From Micromonospora sp. C31 (GTDB lineage Bacteria > Actinomycetota > Actinomycetes > Mycobacteriales > Micromonosporaceae), in assembly GCF_018070575.1 (NCBI RefSeq), contig NZ_JAGPXN010000017.1, positions 1-64,000 of the forward strand: 64,000 nt of DNA, written 5' to 3'. The notes below the pieces were generated by a model, which was not told the origin of the DNA, made no database searches, and saw nothing but the letters and a program-made list of their open reading frames with translations. Below, piece after piece: positions 47,976 through 57,425 of the stretch. The first letter of the stretch is position 1. Every line of letters starts with the position of its first letter. A program made the position numbers and the translations under genes.

Positions 47976-50968
47976 CGGGCGAGGCGTACGACGACAGCGG
48001 CTTCCTGGCGGTGGTCGGGATGGCGGGCCGGTTCCCCGGCGCCGTCGACGTGCCGACCTTCTGGAACAACCTCTGTGCTGGAGTGGAATCGGTGCGGATC
48101 CTCTCCGAACCGACCGGCGACGGCCGGCCGGTGGACGCCTACGGCGTACTGGACGACGGCGACCTCTTCGACGCCCGGTTCTTCGGATACCCCCCGCAGG
48201 AGGCCCTGGTCCTCGACCCACAGCACCGGCTCTTCCTGGAGTGCGCCTACCACGCGTTGGAGGACGCCGGCTACGACCCGGCCCGCTACCCCGGCGCGAT
48301 CGGCGTCTACGCCGGCGGCAGTACCACCCGGTACGCGGAGGCGGTGCGCTCCCAGCGCCACGCGATGCCCTTCGTCGACGACTGGCAGATCCGGCTGGCG
48401 ACCGGCCCCGACTTCCTGGCCACCCGGGCCGCTCACAAGCTCGGGCTCCGAGGGCCGGCCGTGTCGGTGCAGACCGCGTGCTCGACCTCCCTGGTCGCCA
48501 TCCACGTCGCCGCGCAGGCGGTGCTCAGTGGCGAGTGCGACATGGCTCTCGCCGGCGGCGCCACGTTGCACGTCCCGCCGCCCCGGGGTGGTTACACCGA
48601 GGGCGGGATCCTGGCCCCGGACGGGCACCTGCGGGCCTTCGACGCGGGGGCCACGGGGGCTCTCGGCGGCAGCGCGGTGGCGCTGGTGGTGCTGAAGCCG
48701 CTGGCCGACGCGCTGGCCGACGGTGACCACGTACACGCCGTGCTGCGCGGTACCGCGGTCAACAACGACGGCGGCGCCAAGATCGGCTTCACCGCGCCGA
48801 GCGTCGACGGCCAGGCCCGGGTGATCCGCGCCGCCCACCTGGTGGCACAGGTGGAGCCGGCCACCGTGGGCTACATCGAGGCGCACGGCACCGGCACCCC
48901 GCTCGGCGATCCGATCGAGATCCTGGCTCTGACCCGTGCCTTCCGCGCCGGGCAGGCGAAGGACACCGGCTGGTGCGGCGTCGGCTCGGTCAAGACCAAC
49001 GTCGGCCACACCGACGCCGCCGCCGGCGTCACCGCGTTCGTCAAAGCGGCCCTCACGGTGGAAACCGGCACCATTCCGCCCAGCCTTCACTTCGACCAGC
49101 CCAACCCGGAGATCGATTTCGCGAGCAGCCCCTTCCGGGTGGTCGACAAGCTGACCGACTGGCACTCGACGGGTCCGCGCCGGGCCGGCGTGAACGCGCT
49201 CGGCATCGGCGGCACCAACGCGCACGCGGTGCTGGAGCAGCCGCCGGTCCGGGGCCGCACCGACCCCGGACGCCCGTGGCAGCTGCTGCCGGTCAGCGCC
49301 CGGGACCGCACCGCCCTGGACGCGCTCGGGCAGGCGCTCGCTGACCGGTTGGCCACCGCCGGGGACACACCGCTGGCTGACATCGCCTGGACGCTCCAGG
49401 TCGGGAGGGCCGCCCACCCGCTGCGTCGCTTCGCGGTCCACGGCGACACCGGCGACGCCGCGTCGGGATTCGCCGACGCCGCCGAACGGCTCGGTGACGG
49501 CACGGCGACCGAGCGGCCGTCGGTGGTCTTCATGTTCCCCGGGCAGGGCGGCCAGCATCTCGACATGGCGCGGGAGCTGTACACCCACGAGCCCGAGTTC
49601 CGCCGCCACCTCGACGAGTGCTGCGAGCTGGCCGCCCCGGACCTGGGGCTGGACCTGCGCGACGTGCTGTACCCGGACGACCGGGCGGAGGCGCAGCGCC
49701 GGCTGGACACGATCGCGGTGAGCCAGCCCGCGGTGTTCGTCGTCGAGTACGCCCTGGCCCAGCTCTGGCGCTTCTGGGGGGTACGACCCGCCGCCGTCGT
49801 GGGCCACAGCCTCGGCGCGTACGCCGCGGCGTGCGTCGCCGGTGTCCTCGACCTTCCGGACGCGGTGCGTCTGGTGGTCAACCGGGGACGCCTGCTCCAG
49901 GGGCTGCCGACCGGCGCCATGCTCGCCGTCGAGCTGCCCGAGGCGGACCTGCTGCCACTGCTCCCCGCCGGGCTCTCGGTCGCCGCAGTCAACGGACCGG
50001 ACCGGACCACGGTCTCCGGGCCAGCCGGCCTGGTCGACGAGTTCCACCGGCAGCTGACCGGGCGCGGCGTCGACGCCCGGTTGCTGCGGATCGCCACGGC
50101 CGGGCACTCCGCTCTGGTGGAACCGGTCCTGGCGGAGTTCGAAGCGGCCGTGCGTCAGCTCCGGCTAGCCCCGCCGACCGTGCCGTTCCTGTCCGACATG
50201 ACCGGCACCTGGGCGAGCACCGAGCAACTCACCGACCCGACGTACTGGTCGGCGCACCTACGCCGACCGGTCCGGTTCGGCACCGCCCTCGACACGGTCC
50301 TGGCCGACTCTCCCCGGCTGCTGCTGGAGGTCGGCCCCGGCCGGGTCCTCACCACCCTGGCCCGTCAGCACCCGGCGGCCCACCGGGCGATCGCGGTGGC
50401 GCATTCCCTGCCACACCCCGCCGACCCGGTATCCGACCTCGCCACCGCGCTGACCGCGGCGGGCCGGCTGTGGAGCTGCGGGGTGCAGCTGGACTGGGCG
50501 GCGTTGCACGCCGGGGAGCGACGCCAGCGGGTCAAGCTGCCCCTCTACCCGTTCCAGCGGCAGCGTTACCTGGTCGAGCGGGCGACCGAGCCGGACCATG
50601 CCGCCCCGGCGTCCGAGGGGGCCCGGATCGTCTGTGGCGACCTGCCGAGCCCCGATCTCGCCCCGGGTCCCGGCGAGGACATCGATTCCCCTCCGCTGAC
50701 GCCGACCGGGGCACGGGTGTCGGCCGGGTTCACCGAGATCCTCGGCGTGTCCAGGGTTCCGGCGTACGCCAACTTCTTCGACCTGGGCGGCGACTCCCTG
50801 ATCGCCATCCGACTGGCGGCCTGGCTCCGCAACGAGTTCGAGGTCACCGTGTCGGCCCGAGACATCTTCACCGCGCCCACCGTCGCCCGACTGGCCGAGC
50901 TGGTCGACGGGCGACGCGACGCCACCCGTACCGCGGACCCGGCAGGAGGCAACGATGTTCGAGGATGA
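47972..50968 (+). CDS. type I PKS module KS-AT-ACP
   Basis: A 998-residue polyketide synthase module. KS at about 10-435 with Cys170 in T-A-C-S-T-S, His305 in H-G-T-G-T and His346 in N-V-G-H-T-D-A-A-A-G. AT at about 500-820 with Ser613 in G-H-S-L-G; the position that is H-A-F-H for malonyl and Y-A-S-H for methylmalonyl reads T-A-G-H, so the extender is uncertain. ACP at about 905-980 with Ser942 in G-G-D-S-L. There is no KR, DH, MT or TE. It would add one unreduced unit to the peptide, giving a beta-keto acid for the dehydrogenase-like enzyme. Confidence 0.9.
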   Translation: MTGEAYDDSGFLAVVGMAGRFPGAVDVPTFWNNLCAGVESVRILSEPTGDGRPVDAYGVLDDGDLFDARFFGYPPQEALVLDPQHRLFLECAYHALEDAGYDPARYPGAIGVYAGGSTTRYAEAVRSQRHAMPFVDDWQIRLATGPDFLATRAAHKLGLRGPAVSVQTACSTSLVAIHVAAQAVLSGECDMALAGGATLHVPPPRGGYTEGGILAPDGHLRAFDAGATGALGGSAVALVVLKPLADALADGDHVHAVLRGTAVNNDGGAKIGFTAPSVDGQARVIRAAHLVAQVEPATVGYIEAHGTGTPLGDPIEILALTRAFRAGQAKDTGWCGVGSVKTNVGHTDAAAGVTAFVKAALTVETGTIPPSLHFDQPNPEIDFASSPFRVVDKLTDWHSTGPRRAGVNALGIGGTNAHAVLEQPPVRGRTDPGRPWQLLPVSARDRTALDALGQALADRLATAGDTPLADIAWTLQVGRAAHPLRRFAVHGDTGDAASGFADAAERLGDGTATERPSVVFMFPGQGGQHLDMARELYTHEPEFRRHLDECCELAAPDLGLDLRDVLYPDDRAEAQRRLDTIAVSQPAVFVVEYALAQLWRFWGVRPAAVVGHSLGAYAAACVAGVLDLPDAVRLVVNRGRLLQGLPTGAMLAVELPEADLLPLLPAGLSVAAVNGPDRTTVSGPAGLVDEFHRQLTGRGVDARLLRIATAGHSALVEPVLAEFEAAVRQLRLAPPTVPFLSDMTGTWASTEQLTDPTYWSAHLRRPVRFGTALDTVLADSPRLLLEVGPGRVLTTLARQHPAAHRAIAVAHSLPHPADPVSDLATALTAAGRLWSCGVQLDWAALHAGERRQRVKLPLYPFQRQRYLVERATEPDHAAPASEGARIVCGDLPSPDLAPGPGEDIDSPPLTPTGARVSAGFTEILGVSRVPAYANFFDLGGDSLIAIRLAAWLRNEFEVTVSARDIFTAPTVARLAELVDGRRDATRTADPAGGNDVRG

Positions 50969-51965
50969 CGACGACCGGCGGTACGCGGTGGTGCGCAACG
51001 ACGACGGCCACTACTCGTTGTGGCCGCAGGACCGGACGCCACCGAGCGGCTGGACGCCGACCGGGGTCACCGGGGCGAAGGCCGAGTGCCTTGCACACGT
51101 CGCCGAGGTATGGGTCGACATGCGGCCGCGCCGGTTGCGGGAGCTGCGCAGTTCGACCTCCGTCGCCCGGCACGCCGCAGTCCCGCACCGGCCCCGCTCC
51201 ACGTCTGCGTGGCTGGTGGGCCGGATGGCGCGGCCGGAAGCGCCGGTGCGGCTGTACTGCTTCCCGCACAGCGGCGGGTCCGCCGGGGAGTACGTCCGCC
51301 TGCTGGATGTCCTGCCGGACGTGGAGGTGTGGGGGATCCAGTTGCCGGGTCGGGGCGGCCACCTGGAACGCGCGCCGCTCACCGCGATGTCGGAGCTGGT
51401 GACGACGTTGTTGGCGGAGACCGAGTTCACCGGCCGGTTCGCGTTCCTGGGGCACAGCCTCGGCGCGTTGGTGGCGTACGAGACCGCAAAGGCACTGCGC
51501 GAGCGGGGCCGGGAGCAGCCCGAGCAGCTCATCCTGTCCGCCTGTACGCCGCCGCACCACGTGGTCACCCGCGCGCCACTGCACCTGCTCCCGGACACGG
51601 AGCTGCTGACCGAGATCGAGCGGCAGTACGGCGGGCTGCCGGCGGCGATCCGCGACGAGCCGGACCTGCTGGAGCTGGTGCTGCCATACCACCGCGCCGA
51701 CTTCCAGATCTTCGAGACCTACCGGGGCACTCTGGGCGAAGCGCTTGACCAGGCGTTCAGCGTGGTGGGTGGCGCCGACGACGCGATTCCGGTCGAGCTG
51801 CTGGCCGAGTGGTGTCGGCACACCACCGGCCCGTTCCAGATGCACCGGCTACCTGGCGGGCACTTCTACTGGCGAGAGGCGGCAGTCCGGGACCAGTTCC
51901 TCCGGATCGTCGCGGACAGCCTCCGGGCGACCGCCCGGCCTGCCGTGCAGCCGGCTGGTCGCTGA
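50955..51965 (+). CDS. MbtH-type II thioesterase fusion
   Basis: A 336-residue two-domain protein. Residues 1-65 match MbtH-like proteins (Y-A-V-V-R-N-D-D-G-H-Y-S-L-W-P, then P-S-G-W and a W-V-D-M-R-P ending). Residues about 90-325 are a type II thioesterase with C-F-P-H-S-G-G-S-A, Ser168 in G-H-S-L-G-A, Asp275 region G-G-A-D-D and His303 in G-G-H-F. MbtH proteins stabilise adenylation domains; type II thioesterases clear stalled carriers or release products. The two are normally separate genes. The start overlaps the PKS gene by 14 nt. No stop or ribosome-binding site is seen between the domains. Confidence 0.85.
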   Translation: MFEDDDDRRYAVVRNDDGHYSLWPQDRTPPSGWTPTGVTGAKAECLAHVAEVWVDMRPRRLRELRSSTSVARHAAVPHRPRSTSAWLVGRMARPEAPVRLYCFPHSGGSAGEYVRLLDVLPDVEVWGIQLPGRGGHLERAPLTAMSELVTTLLAETEFTGRFAFLGHSLGALVAYETAKALRERGREQPEQLILSACTPPHHVVTRAPLHLLPDTELLTEIERQYGGLPAAIRDEPDLLELVLPYHRADFQIFETYRGTLGEALDQAFSVVGGADDAIPVELLAEWCRHTTGPFQMHRLPGGHFYWREAAVRDQFLRIVADSLRATARPAVQPAGR

Positions 51966-52050
51966 CCGACGCGCACCGGATGCGGCACGGCGGCCTGCGG
52001 GGCTGCGGCGGCACGCATCTGGGCGGCGAGTTGCGCGGCGGCGGCGCGGG

Positions 52051-52944
52051 TCACACCGCCGCCGCGTAGGCGTGCGCCAGTGTGGCGGCGAACTCCTCGA
52101 ACCGGGTCGGGGTCGTGTTGCCCTCGTTGCGGCCTTCGAGCGGGTGCAGTCGACCGGCGCTGAGCGCCTGGTTGAACTCGACGAGCAGGGCGGCGAAGTC
52201 GGGCGAGAACCCGACGGTCCCGGTGAGGATCGCCGCCATCTCCTCGTCGGGCAGCTGGACGTACCGAAGGTCCGGTCGGCCGATCGCCGTACCGATCGCG
52301 GTCGCCACCTCTGCGTACGTCAGGTCGCGGGGGCCGATCAGCTCGCGGACCACGACGCCGCTCCAGTTCCGCTCGCGCAGCGCCCCGGCGGCCACGACCG
52401 CGACGTCGGCGGTGGCGATCATCGGTACCTTCGCGTCGGGCGCGACGGAGTCGGCGACGACTCCCTCGTGGCGGATCGTCTCCAGCGCCGGGTAGAAGCC
52501 CTCGAAGAAGGCACCGGGACGCAGGAGCAGGACGTCGACACCGAGGAGTGTCCGCAGCCGCTGCTCCTGCCGGTGCAGGCTGGCGATGAACCCGTTACCG
52601 TCCGCCAGCTCCGCGCCGATCGAGCTGAGCGCGACCACGTGGCGTACGCCGCTCCTGCGGATCGCCGAGACGATGGCCTCCCCGCGTCGGTCCTGGTCGG
52701 CGTGGTAGTCGGGCAGGGTCGGGTCGAAGGCGGTGAGCGTGTAGACCGCGTCGGCACCGGCGAAGGCGCTCGCCAGGTGGTCGGCATCGCGGACGTCGCC
52801 GACGACCGTCGCGGCTCCCAGCGCGGCCAACTCGGCGAGCTTCTCCGGGGAGCGGCCGAGCGCGCGGACCTCCTCGCCGGCTTCGAGCAGCAGCTCGGTG
52901 ACCTTACGTCCGGTGTTCCCGGTCGCCCCCATCACGGTGATCAT
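52051..52944 (-). CDS. NmrA-type NAD(P)-binding protein
   Basis: A 297-residue atypical short-chain dehydrogenase. Seen: nucleotide-binding motif V-M-G-A-T-G-N-T-G-R (4-13), V-V-G-D-V-R-D, A-D-A-V-Y-T-L-T, V-A-L-S-S-I-G-A, and L-R-P-G-A-F-F-E-G. The Y-x-x-x-K pair of classic SDRs is absent, as in NmrA/QOR2-type redox sensors. ATG after GGAGGAAC. It is divergent from the AraC-type regulator gene, which probably controls it. It marks the outside of the biosynthetic cluster. Confidence 0.82.
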   Translation of the reverse strand: MITVMGATGNTGRKVTELLLEAGEEVRALGRSPEKLAELAALGAATVVGDVRDADHLASAFAGADAVYTLTAFDPTLPDYHADQDRRGEAIVSAIRRSGVRHVVALSSIGAELADGNGFIASLHRQEQRLRTLLGVDVLLLRPGAFFEGFYPALETIRHEGVVADSVAPDAKVPMIATADVAVVAAGALRERNWSGVVVRELIGPRDLTYAEVATAIGTAIGRPDLRYVQLPDEEMAAILTGTVGFSPDFAALLVEFNQALSAGRLHPLEGRNEGNTTPTRFEEFAATLAHAYAAAV

Positions 52945-53090
52945 GTCAGTTCCTCCCAGTCGGCGTGTCTTGCCATGCGTCCAGCATCCGCTGGCCTTCG
53001 GGGACTGGCTATGACTTCCTGTCCTCCGTACATGCTCTTTCGTCCGGCCGACCTGGATCTTCAGCGCGTCGCTCCTGGCACACTTGCCGC

Positions 53091-54113
53091 ATGCCTGACG
53101 AACGTGCCCCCTGGCCCCCGGCCGCCGACCCGCTCGGCGAGGCGCTGCACCTCCTCGAGCTGCGGGGCGCGTTCTACTGCCGTTCGGAGTTCACCGCCCC
53201 GTTCGGGCTCGAGCTTCCGCCGCTCAGGGGCCACCTCTGGTTCCACGTCATCACGCGTGGGAGCTGCTGGCTCGACGCCCCGGGGGCGCAGTCGCAACGC
53301 CTCACCGGAAGCGAGTTGGCCCTCGTCCCCCACGGCCAGGGCCACCGGCTGCGCAGCGAACCCGACGCGCCGACACCGAGCATCTTCGCGCTCAAGCGCG
53401 AACGGCTCGGCGAGCGCTACGAGATCCTCCGTCACGGCGGCGGCGGCGAGCGCATCGACATGGTCTGCGGAGCCGTACGCTCCGACCACCCGGCGACAGG
53501 ACGGCTGCTGGCCCTGCTGCCACGGATCCTCGTCCTCGACCCGGCGACGGATCCTGCCCGACTCGACTGGATCCGGTCCACCCTGCGACTGATGGCGGTC
53601 GAGGCCGACGGCCTGCGCCCCGGCGGCGAGACGGTGATCACCCGCCTCTCCGACGTGCTCGTCGTACAGGCGCTTCGCGCATGGCTGGAGAACGACCCAG
53701 CCGCCCGGTCCGGCTGGCTCGGGGCCCTCCGGGACCCACTGATCGGCCGCGCGATCTCCCTCGTCCACCGCGAGCCTGGCCGGAACTGGACCGTCGCCTC
53801 GCTCGCCGACCAGATCCCGATGTCGCGCTCAGCCTTCGCCGCACGTTTCACCGAACTGGTCGGCGAACCCGCGATGAGCTACGTGACCCGCTGGCGGATG
53901 CACCTGGCCGCAGTGGCGCTACGCGACGAGGGCGCCACCGTGGCCGAACTCGCCAACCGCTTCGGCTACCGCTCCGAGGCCGCGTTCGCCCGAGCGTTCA
54001 AGCGTGTGGTGGGCTCTCCACCCGGAGCGGCACGACGGACACTCCCCGCCCTCAACCAGCAGACGGGGAGTGTCTCGACCACCTACCCGTCGACGAGTGC
54101 GGCGGCCGGTTGA
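53091..54113 (+). CDS. AraC-family transcriptional regulator
   Basis: A 340-residue regulator. Residues 10-190 form a cupin-like AraC-binding domain (L-W-F-H-V-I-T-R-G-S-C-W-L). Residues about 215-315 hold two helix-turn-helix units (W-T-V-A-S-L-A-D-Q-I-P-M-S-R-S-A-F-A-A-R-F and V-A-E-L-A-N-R-F-G-Y-R-S-E-A-A-F-A-R-A-F-K-R). The ATG at 53091 gives the usual N-terminus; no strong ribosome-binding site precedes it. It is divergent from the NmrA-type gene and probably regulates it. Confidence 0.85.
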   Translation: MPDERAPWPPAADPLGEALHLLELRGAFYCRSEFTAPFGLELPPLRGHLWFHVITRGSCWLDAPGAQSQRLTGSELALVPHGQGHRLRSEPDAPTPSIFALKRERLGERYEILRHGGGGERIDMVCGAVRSDHPATGRLLALLPRILVLDPATDPARLDWIRSTLRLMAVEADGLRPGGETVITRLSDVLVVQALRAWLENDPAARSGWLGALRDPLIGRAISLVHREPGRNWTVASLADQIPMSRSAFAARFTELVGEPAMSYVTRWRMHLAAVALRDEGATVAELANRFGYRSEAAFARAFKRVVGSPPGAARRTLPALNQQTGSVSTTYPSTSAAAG

Positions 54114-54444
54114 CGTAAATAGTTTCGACTTCTGCCCGACTCGCGCCCCGAGGGCTGGGCACAGTTTTTCGAGGGATTCCGTCGCTCCGGAAGATCGGCA
54201 CTGCCGGGCACGAAACCAAAAGCCGAATCAATCGAGGCGTACGCCCAGAGCGTCGCTCCTCCTACCCGTCGGACGGCATTTCAAACAACTGTTCTTTGGT
54301 AATTTCGGACGCCCGCCGCCCTCACCGATCCGCCAAATTAAGGCCTGCGACATGAGCGGGCTCGTGATCAAGTTTTGAATTCAGCAGATTCAGGTCCACG
54401 CGGCCATGCCGCATTGCCGCTGGTGGTCCGTCACGGAATGATCT
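54114..54444. other. AT-richer gene-free stretch
   Basis: No credible coding frame. The region around 54110-54400 has clearly lower GC than its surroundings, with runs such as TTCAAACAACTG. It may be the decayed remains of transferred DNA. No terminal repeats or known motifs are seen. Confidence 0.4.
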
Positions 54445-55146
54445 CTACCGCCGGCCAGCGGCGCGATCGAACCGCCACCGGGTCGCGGTCATCCCGTCCG
54501 CGCCGTAGCCGAAGGCCTGGACCGGGCAGATCTGGTAGAAGGCGTACTGGGGCGATCCGGGCAGGCTATCGTCGTAGACCCGGCCGTCACGGATGTCGAA
54601 CGACCAGCTGTACTTCTTCTCGAAGGCGGCGGCCACCCGACGCAGCATGGTGTCGCCGGAGACCTGGCGAGCTTCACCCTTCACCACCAGGTCGAGGTCC
54701 TCGTTGCCGACCATGATGACACTGTGCGGGTTCCGGGCCAGGTTTCGACTCTTGCGGGTGTTCGGACGGCTCGCGACGCACGGCACCCCGTCCACCAGCA
54801 CCGGCAGCACTGGCGCGGCGTGCGGATGACCGTCGGGTCGCACCGTCGACAGCCAGCATTTGGTGGCCGACTGCAAACACGCCAGCGCCTGGCTCCACGG
54901 CTTCAAGGTCGCCACGTCGGTGCTGAACGGCGTCGCGTCCTCCGGCTGGAAGAGCAGCTCAGCGACCGGCGTGTCGACTGTGCTGACGGGGCCCTGGGCA
55001 CGTCGTACTCGTCGCGCAGGCGCCACCACCGGCAGGGCTGGGCCTGCGGCCAGCGCTCTGGCGAGTTCTTCCAGGTCTCCTGCCAAACGCCAGGTGTTCA
55101 GCGCGGCTGGCCAGTCCTCGGTCGGCACGATCGGCGGATGGTTCAC
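54445..55146 (-). CDS. pyridoxamine 5'-phosphate oxidase family protein
   Basis: A 233-residue split-barrel flavin-type protein. Residues about 95-230 carry the fold: C-W-L-S-T-V-R-P-D-G-H-P-H-A-A-P-V-L-P-V, S-R-N-L-A-R-N-P-H-S-V-I-M-V and the T-A-T-R-W-R-F ending shared with 17983-18480. The N-terminal 90 residues are an unassigned extension. GTG start after GGAGGA. Substrate unknown. A low-GC promoter region with possible -10 CAATAT lies about 70 nt upstream. Confidence 0.75.
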   Translation of the reverse strand: MNHPPIVPTEDWPAALNTWRLAGDLEELARALAAGPALPVVAPARRVRRAQGPVSTVDTPVAELLFQPEDATPFSTDVATLKPWSQALACLQSATKCWLSTVRPDGHPHAAPVLPVLVDGVPCVASRPNTRKSRNLARNPHSVIMVGNEDLDLVVKGEARQVSGDTMLRRVAAAFEKKYSWSFDIRDGRVYDDSLPGSPQYAFYQICPVQAFGYGADGMTATRWRFDRAAGRR

Positions 55147-55702
55147 GCGGTCCTCCTTTTCGGCTTTGCGGCTGGAGTGGGAGAGGTGCAACAGCCCCCT
55201 TTCGTTAATGATATTGCCAATGTGAAGCTAACACGCACAAGCGCCTTTCGCATGGCGACCGGAGGCCTCGACCGCGTCTTGACCATCATTCGGAGCCGGG
55301 ATTAGCAGGCATCGGAGGGCGGGTTCGCGCTGCTGCCGGACATGACTCAGCAACATGTCCGGAGTTGCTCGACGAGTGCGGCCAGGAGATCGAATACCGC
55401 GCGGTTCCTGCTCTTGGAACTCATCGGAGAGGCCGGTCTGCCCAGGAGTTCAGGCGCTGTCCGCAGAACTGCCGAACGACGACGAGTTGTTCAACCCAAG
55501 GACGGAACGTGCGTCATCGAGATGGTCCGCCACGGGTCGACCGGCGGTCGGCGGCAAGGAATGAGGGACCCCTCCTCCGTCGTGGGCGGCAGGCGTCGCA
55601 GACACCGCCATGGACGTGTTTCACCCGGGGTCGTCGATTGATTACGCTGCACCACGCTGTGGCACGGCCCGCCGAGGGGCCGCTCTGACGGGAACGGCTG
55701 GT
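55147..55702. other. gene-free stretch with minus-strand promoter
   Basis: Reading frames here switch phase and have weak coding character; they may be gene debris. On the minus strand TTGTGC followed after 18 nt by CAATAT (near 55217-55245) is a candidate promoter for the oxidase gene to the left. Nothing else is recognised. Confidence 0.35.
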
Positions 55703-56899
55703 GTGTTGGTCATCCAGTATCTGACGATCTCCACGATGGCCGCGGCGCTGGTGATGGTGCTGCTCTGCGCGGCCGAACTGGCACGATGGCTTGCCCGGCT
55801 GCCCGTGCTGTGGCGTCTGGAGCGTCGGTGGCACGGCATCCCGCAAGATCGTTGGGTGTCGGCGGCGGCGATTCCCCTGGCCACCGTCGTCGCTCAGGTT
55901 CCCGTCTCGTACGGGGTCAACCTGACCAGCGACGCCGGCGGCGGACGTGGCGCACAGGGTCTTTTCTGGGTACTGGTCGGCGTGGGGCTGGCAGGCTGGT
56001 ACCTCTCGCGATACGCCGCCGGCAGCTACAACCGTCTGACCCCGAAGGTCCGCTATCGGACGGTGGTGGCTCGGGCCAAGGCCATGCTGACCGGATCCGT
56101 CCCACCCGACCTGCGTTCGCGCGAGGCGATGCGTATCAGACTGTTGCGGGTGAACCGCATCGGTCGTCGGCTCGCCACCTTCGACGACGGCGGTTGGCGG
56201 GCCGCACTCGGCCGGGAACGCCGGTGGCTGGTCGTAGTCACCTCCTTGGCCCTCTTGCCGCCGGTGTCGCTGGTGGTGTTCTGCATCCAGCAGGTGGCGA
56301 CGGGCGTTCCGGCCGGACGGGTGGCGCCGAGGTTCATGATCGGGGTCGGCATTGCCGCATGCTTGCTGCTCGCGACGGTCAGCCGTCGCTACCGGATCCG
56401 CACGGAACGCAACGAACTCGGTCGGGAGCTCCAGCAGAGCACGAGCGAGCTTCTCCGCAACCTCGTCGACCCGACCACGAGGACGCCGGTACCGGCAGAG
56501 GTGCTCGACGAGATCTGTGCCGCATTGCGCCGTACCCTCCGGCTGGGATTCTCGTCCGGTCGCCCGCCGGCCGCGAGTGGACGGACCGGCGGCCGCCGAA
56601 CGGTTCGAGGAGGGGGCAGGACGTGGACCTGGGCACTCGCGACGAGTTGCTCGGCCGCCTGGCTGAGGCAGTCGGTGCCGTCTCCGTCGCACACCCGACG
56701 CGGGTTGCCGTCGATGGCCCGCCCGCGACAGGAAAGACCACGCTCGCCGACGAACTGGCCGTCCTCCTGCGCGCCCAGGGCCGCGACGTCATCCGCGCGA
56801 CGATCGACGATTTCCTCTTCCCTCGGGCACAGCGCTATCCGCGCGGCGAGTACTCGGCCGAAGGCTGCTACTTCGACACCCACGACCACGACGCGCTGA
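55703..56899 (+). CDS. membrane protein of unknown function, 3' end doubtful
   Basis: The frame encodes a protein with hydrophobic helices near residues 1-22, 48-65, 75-95, 180-205 and 210-235, then a helical region R-N-E-L-G-R-E-L-Q-Q-S-T-S-E-L-L. I do not recognise it. After about residue 290 (near 56570) the sequence turns Arg/Ser-rich and low-quality, and it runs 277 nt into the uridine-kinase gene in another frame. The genuine stop was probably before 56623, so a frameshift near 56560-56620 is suspected. The start is uncertain: GTG 55703 removes a poor N-terminus that begins at ATG 55610. Confidence 0.45.
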   Translation: MLVIQYLTISTMAAALVMVLLCAAELARWLARLPVLWRLERRWHGIPQDRWVSAAAIPLATVVAQVPVSYGVNLTSDAGGGRGAQGLFWVLVGVGLAGWYLSRYAAGSYNRLTPKVRYRTVVARAKAMLTGSVPPDLRSREAMRIRLLRVNRIGRRLATFDDGGWRAALGRERRWLVVVTSLALLPPVSLVVFCIQQVATGVPAGRVAPRFMIGVGIAACLLLATVSRRYRIRTERNELGRELQQSTSELLRNLVDPTTRTPVPAEVLDEICAALRRTLRLGFSSGRPPAASGRTGGRRTVRGGGRTWTWALATSCSAAWLRQSVPSPSHTRRGLPSMARPRQERPRSPTNWPSSCAPRAATSSARRSTISSSLGHSAIRAASTRPKAATSTPTTTTR

Positions 56900-57296
56900 A
56901 CCGGGTTCTGCTGGATCCGCTCGGCCCGGGCGGAGATCGACGCTGCCAATACGCGGTCTACGACCGCACCGCGGATACCGTGCTGTCCCCGCCGGTCACG
57001 ACTGCCCCCGCCGACGCCGTGCTGGTCTTCGACGGCGTCTTCCTCATGCGCCCGGAACTGATCGATCGGTGGGATCTGCGCATCCTCGTGTCGACCGCGC
57101 TCGAGACGACCGTGGATCGGGCGGTGATCCGGGAGCGCCAGGTGTCGTCCCGGGCGGAAGTCGAACGGCGCTGGCGCGAGCGTTACATCCCGCCCAACAG
57201 CTCTACTTCGCCACGGTCCGCCCGACCGATCACGTCGACTTCATCGTGCACAACGACGAGCCCCGGCGGCCGGTCTGGGAGACCCGGACGCACTGA
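56623..57296 (+). pseudogene. uridine kinase family gene with 1-nt frameshift
   Basis: The product starts like a uridine kinase-type P-loop enzyme: V-A-V-D-G-P-P-A-T-G-K-T-T-L-A-D-E-L (Walker A), I-D-D-F-L-F-P-R, Y-D-H-D-like C-Y-F-D-T-H-D-H-D-A, and L-V-F-D-G-V-F-L. After R-W-R-E-R-Y-I-P (near 57190) the natural frame breaks; the expected end A-Q-Q-L-Y-F-A-T-V-R-P...R-P-V-W-E-T-R-T-H is found in another frame and stops at 57296. One missing G in a C/G run explains this. Either a real inactivating lesion or a sequencing error. GTG start with GAGGAGGGGG upstream. Confidence 0.72.
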
Positions 57297-57425
57297 CCGC
57301 CGCGCCACCGCGACTCCACTCGTCACCGTCGCGGATCTGCCACAACATACCTGGACAGTTCCCACACCGATCATTCCCGAGGGCGTGTCGGCCCGGCCCG
57401 GGTGAGGATTCTTCGGGTAAGCGCC

